Shown here piece after piece: positions 6,242 to 6,960 of a stretch of DNA of 6,960 nt. Positions within the stretch are counted from its first letter, which is position 1, and every line of letters begins with the position of its first letter. The stretch is from Planctomycetota bacterium (lineage in GTDB: Bacteria; Planctomycetota; Brocadiia; JAJRTI01). The position numbers and the translations under genes were made by a program. The stretch lies in the NCBI GenBank assembly GCA_024278415.1, contig JAJRTI010000885.1:1-6960 (forward strand), read 5' to 3'. The notes under the pieces are model-generated. The model saw only the letters and a program-made list of their open reading frames with translations, ran no database searches and was not told where the DNA came from.

Positions 6242-6313
6242 GTAAAAGAGTAAAACGTAAAAACGTAAGCGGGGCAATCGGCTCCCCCTTACGCTTTACG
6301 TTTTACGCTTTAC
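6242..6313. repeat. CGTAAA-type intergenic palindrome, copy 1
   Basis: A 72-bp imperfect palindrome. The left arm holds GTAAAAG, GTAAAACG and TAAAAACG units (6242-6265); the right arm holds four TTTACG-type units (6288-6313). The centre pairs GTAAG/CTTAC plus a GC clamp around a short loop (about 6266-6291). It overlaps the end of the aldolase gene: its TAA stop (6312-6310) and last Ala codon belong to the repeat. The far edge is 60 bp before the SDR start. On the minus-strand transcript the GC hairpin is followed by a T-rich arm, loosely terminator-like. Confidence 0.8.
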
Positions 6314-6960
6314 GCTCCTCCCATCTTCTCCGCAAAATCGGCCAGGGACGCGCGAATGGTCTCCACGTCGCCCGGCTTGCCTGCACTCTTCACCCCGGCG
6401 AGCGGCGCGGACATGCCCAGCACGGGGAAGTAGCCTCGTGACGAGATTGCGTCAACATATTCCGGCCCGGTCTCGCAATTCACGCCGCCAGTAGGCATGA
6501 CAATCTTGCCATTGTGGCGATCACGCACGTAAGGCGCAAGCAAGCCGGACAGGCCCTTGGGACCATGCACGCCTGCCGGGAACACCTTGAGCGCGTCCGG
6601 CTCAAGACCGTCGTCGCGCTCCAGGAAGTAGTTCAACTCGGTCGGCGTGAGCACGGCTGGCGCGCAGAAGATGCCTGCGTCGTGGCAGGCCTTCACGAAC
6701 TGGTAGCCCTCGCCGTACCCGCCCATGACGTTCGCGGGCGCGACGATCATGTCGAACCCCATGTCAATGGCCGCGGTCATTTCCTTGGGATTGATGACGC
6801 TGCCCACGCCAAGCACGAAGGGGTTGTCTTCGGGCGTGCCCTCGCGCATCTTCACCAGCTCCTGCATACCTTCGCGCAGGATGCCTTCGTCGATGCGGAA
6901 GGTGATCTCCGCAACGTAGCCGGCTTGGTACACCTCCCACATGGTGGTGACCATGTGCGC
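6310..6960 (-). CDS. eda: KDPG/KHG-type aldolase (2-dehydro-3-deoxy-phosphogluconate aldolase), N-terminus cut
   Basis: Class I aldolase of the KDPG/KHG family, which splits 2-keto-3-deoxy-6-phosphogluconate into pyruvate and glyceraldehyde 3-phosphate (or 4-hydroxy-2-oxoglutarate into pyruvate and glyoxylate). The frame is open to the right edge; 216 residues are visible and, by alignment to E. coli Eda in memory, about 27 are missing. The ATG at 6954 is therefore probably internal. Seen motifs, counted from that ATG: AEITFR with E16 and R20 (matching Eda E45 and R49), GVGSVINPKEM (49-59), MIVAPAN (69-75), the Schiff-base lysine K123 in ALKVFPAG (codon at 6588-6586), and MPTGGVN (153-159) for phosphate binding. 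R20 to K123 spans about 19 residues more than in E. coli Eda, so there are insertions near residues 38-45 and 108-120. It is the first visible gene of the minus-strand group, and its stop codon lies in palindromic repeat copy 1. Family is secure; the exact substrate is inferred. Confidence 0.9.
   Translation of the reverse strand, partial: AHMVTTMWEVYQAGYVAEITFRIDEGILREGMQELVKMREGTPEDNPFVLGVGSVINPKEMTAAIDMGFDMIVAPANVMGGYGEGYQFVKACHDAGIFCAPAVLTPTELNYFLERDDGLEPDALKVFPAGVHGPKGLSGLLAPYVRDRHNGKIVMPTGGVNCETGPEYVDAISSRGYFPVLGMSAPLAGVKSAGKPGDVETIRASLADFAEKMGGA

Noticed and set aside
4118..6313. CRISPR array or iteron origin as explanation for the TTTACG repeats
   Set aside because: Units are 6-8 bp, arranged as inverted arms without regular unique spacers, and split over three gene gaps; no cas or replication initiator gene is present.

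Overview
The window is GC-rich, almost fully packed with genes, and rich in enzymes of sugar and sugar-acid metabolism: a CBM9-like carbohydrate-binding protein, a TIM-barrel sugar isomerase/epimerase, a Gfo/Idh/MocA oxidoreductase, a CtBP-type 2-hydroxyacid dehydrogenase, a mannonate-oxidoreductase-like SDR and a KDPG-type aldolase. This mix is typical of polysaccharide- and uronate-using bacteria of the PVC superphylum (Planctomycetes, Lentisphaerae, Verrucomicrobia) or of Hydrogenedentes-like lineages. That placement is inferred from gene content only; no marker gene is present.

Layout. Positions 3-1154 (+) hold the C-terminal part of a large protein ending in a CBM9-like domain. After a short gap with a GTAG-footed hairpin (1168-1191) comes a sugar phosphate isomerase/epimerase-like gene (1225-2037, +). 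It converges with mntP, a manganese efflux pump (2154-2705, -). Positions 2706-3039 hold no supportable gene but contain a 75-bp paired palindromic element (2930-3004) with the architecture of a REP/BIME. From 3040 to the right edge, four genes run leftward on the minus strand: aldolase (6960-6310, N-terminus cut by the window edge), SDR (6181-5330), 2-hydroxyacid dehydrogenase (5173-4184) and Gfo/Idh oxidoreductase (4056-3040).

The four minus-strand genes plausibly form one catabolic operon for uronic/aldonic acids: an oxidised sugar acid is interconverted by the NAD(P)-dependent oxidoreductases and the 2-keto-3-deoxy-phospho acid is cleaved by the aldolase to pyruvate and a triose phosphate. 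A dehydratase (UxuA type) and a 2-keto-3-deoxy sugar acid kinase, which that route would need, are not in the window.

The most striking non-coding signal is a family of three imperfect palindromes of 72-80 bp (4118-4197, 5249-5325, 6242-6313). They are built from CGTAAA(A/G) units facing their reverse complement around a GC-rich hairpin. One sits in each gap of the minus-strand operon, touching the stop codon of the gene before it and about 60-75 bp ahead of the next start. In two of the three cases the stop codon itself lies in the repeat. The centres differ in sequence but keep the ability to pair.
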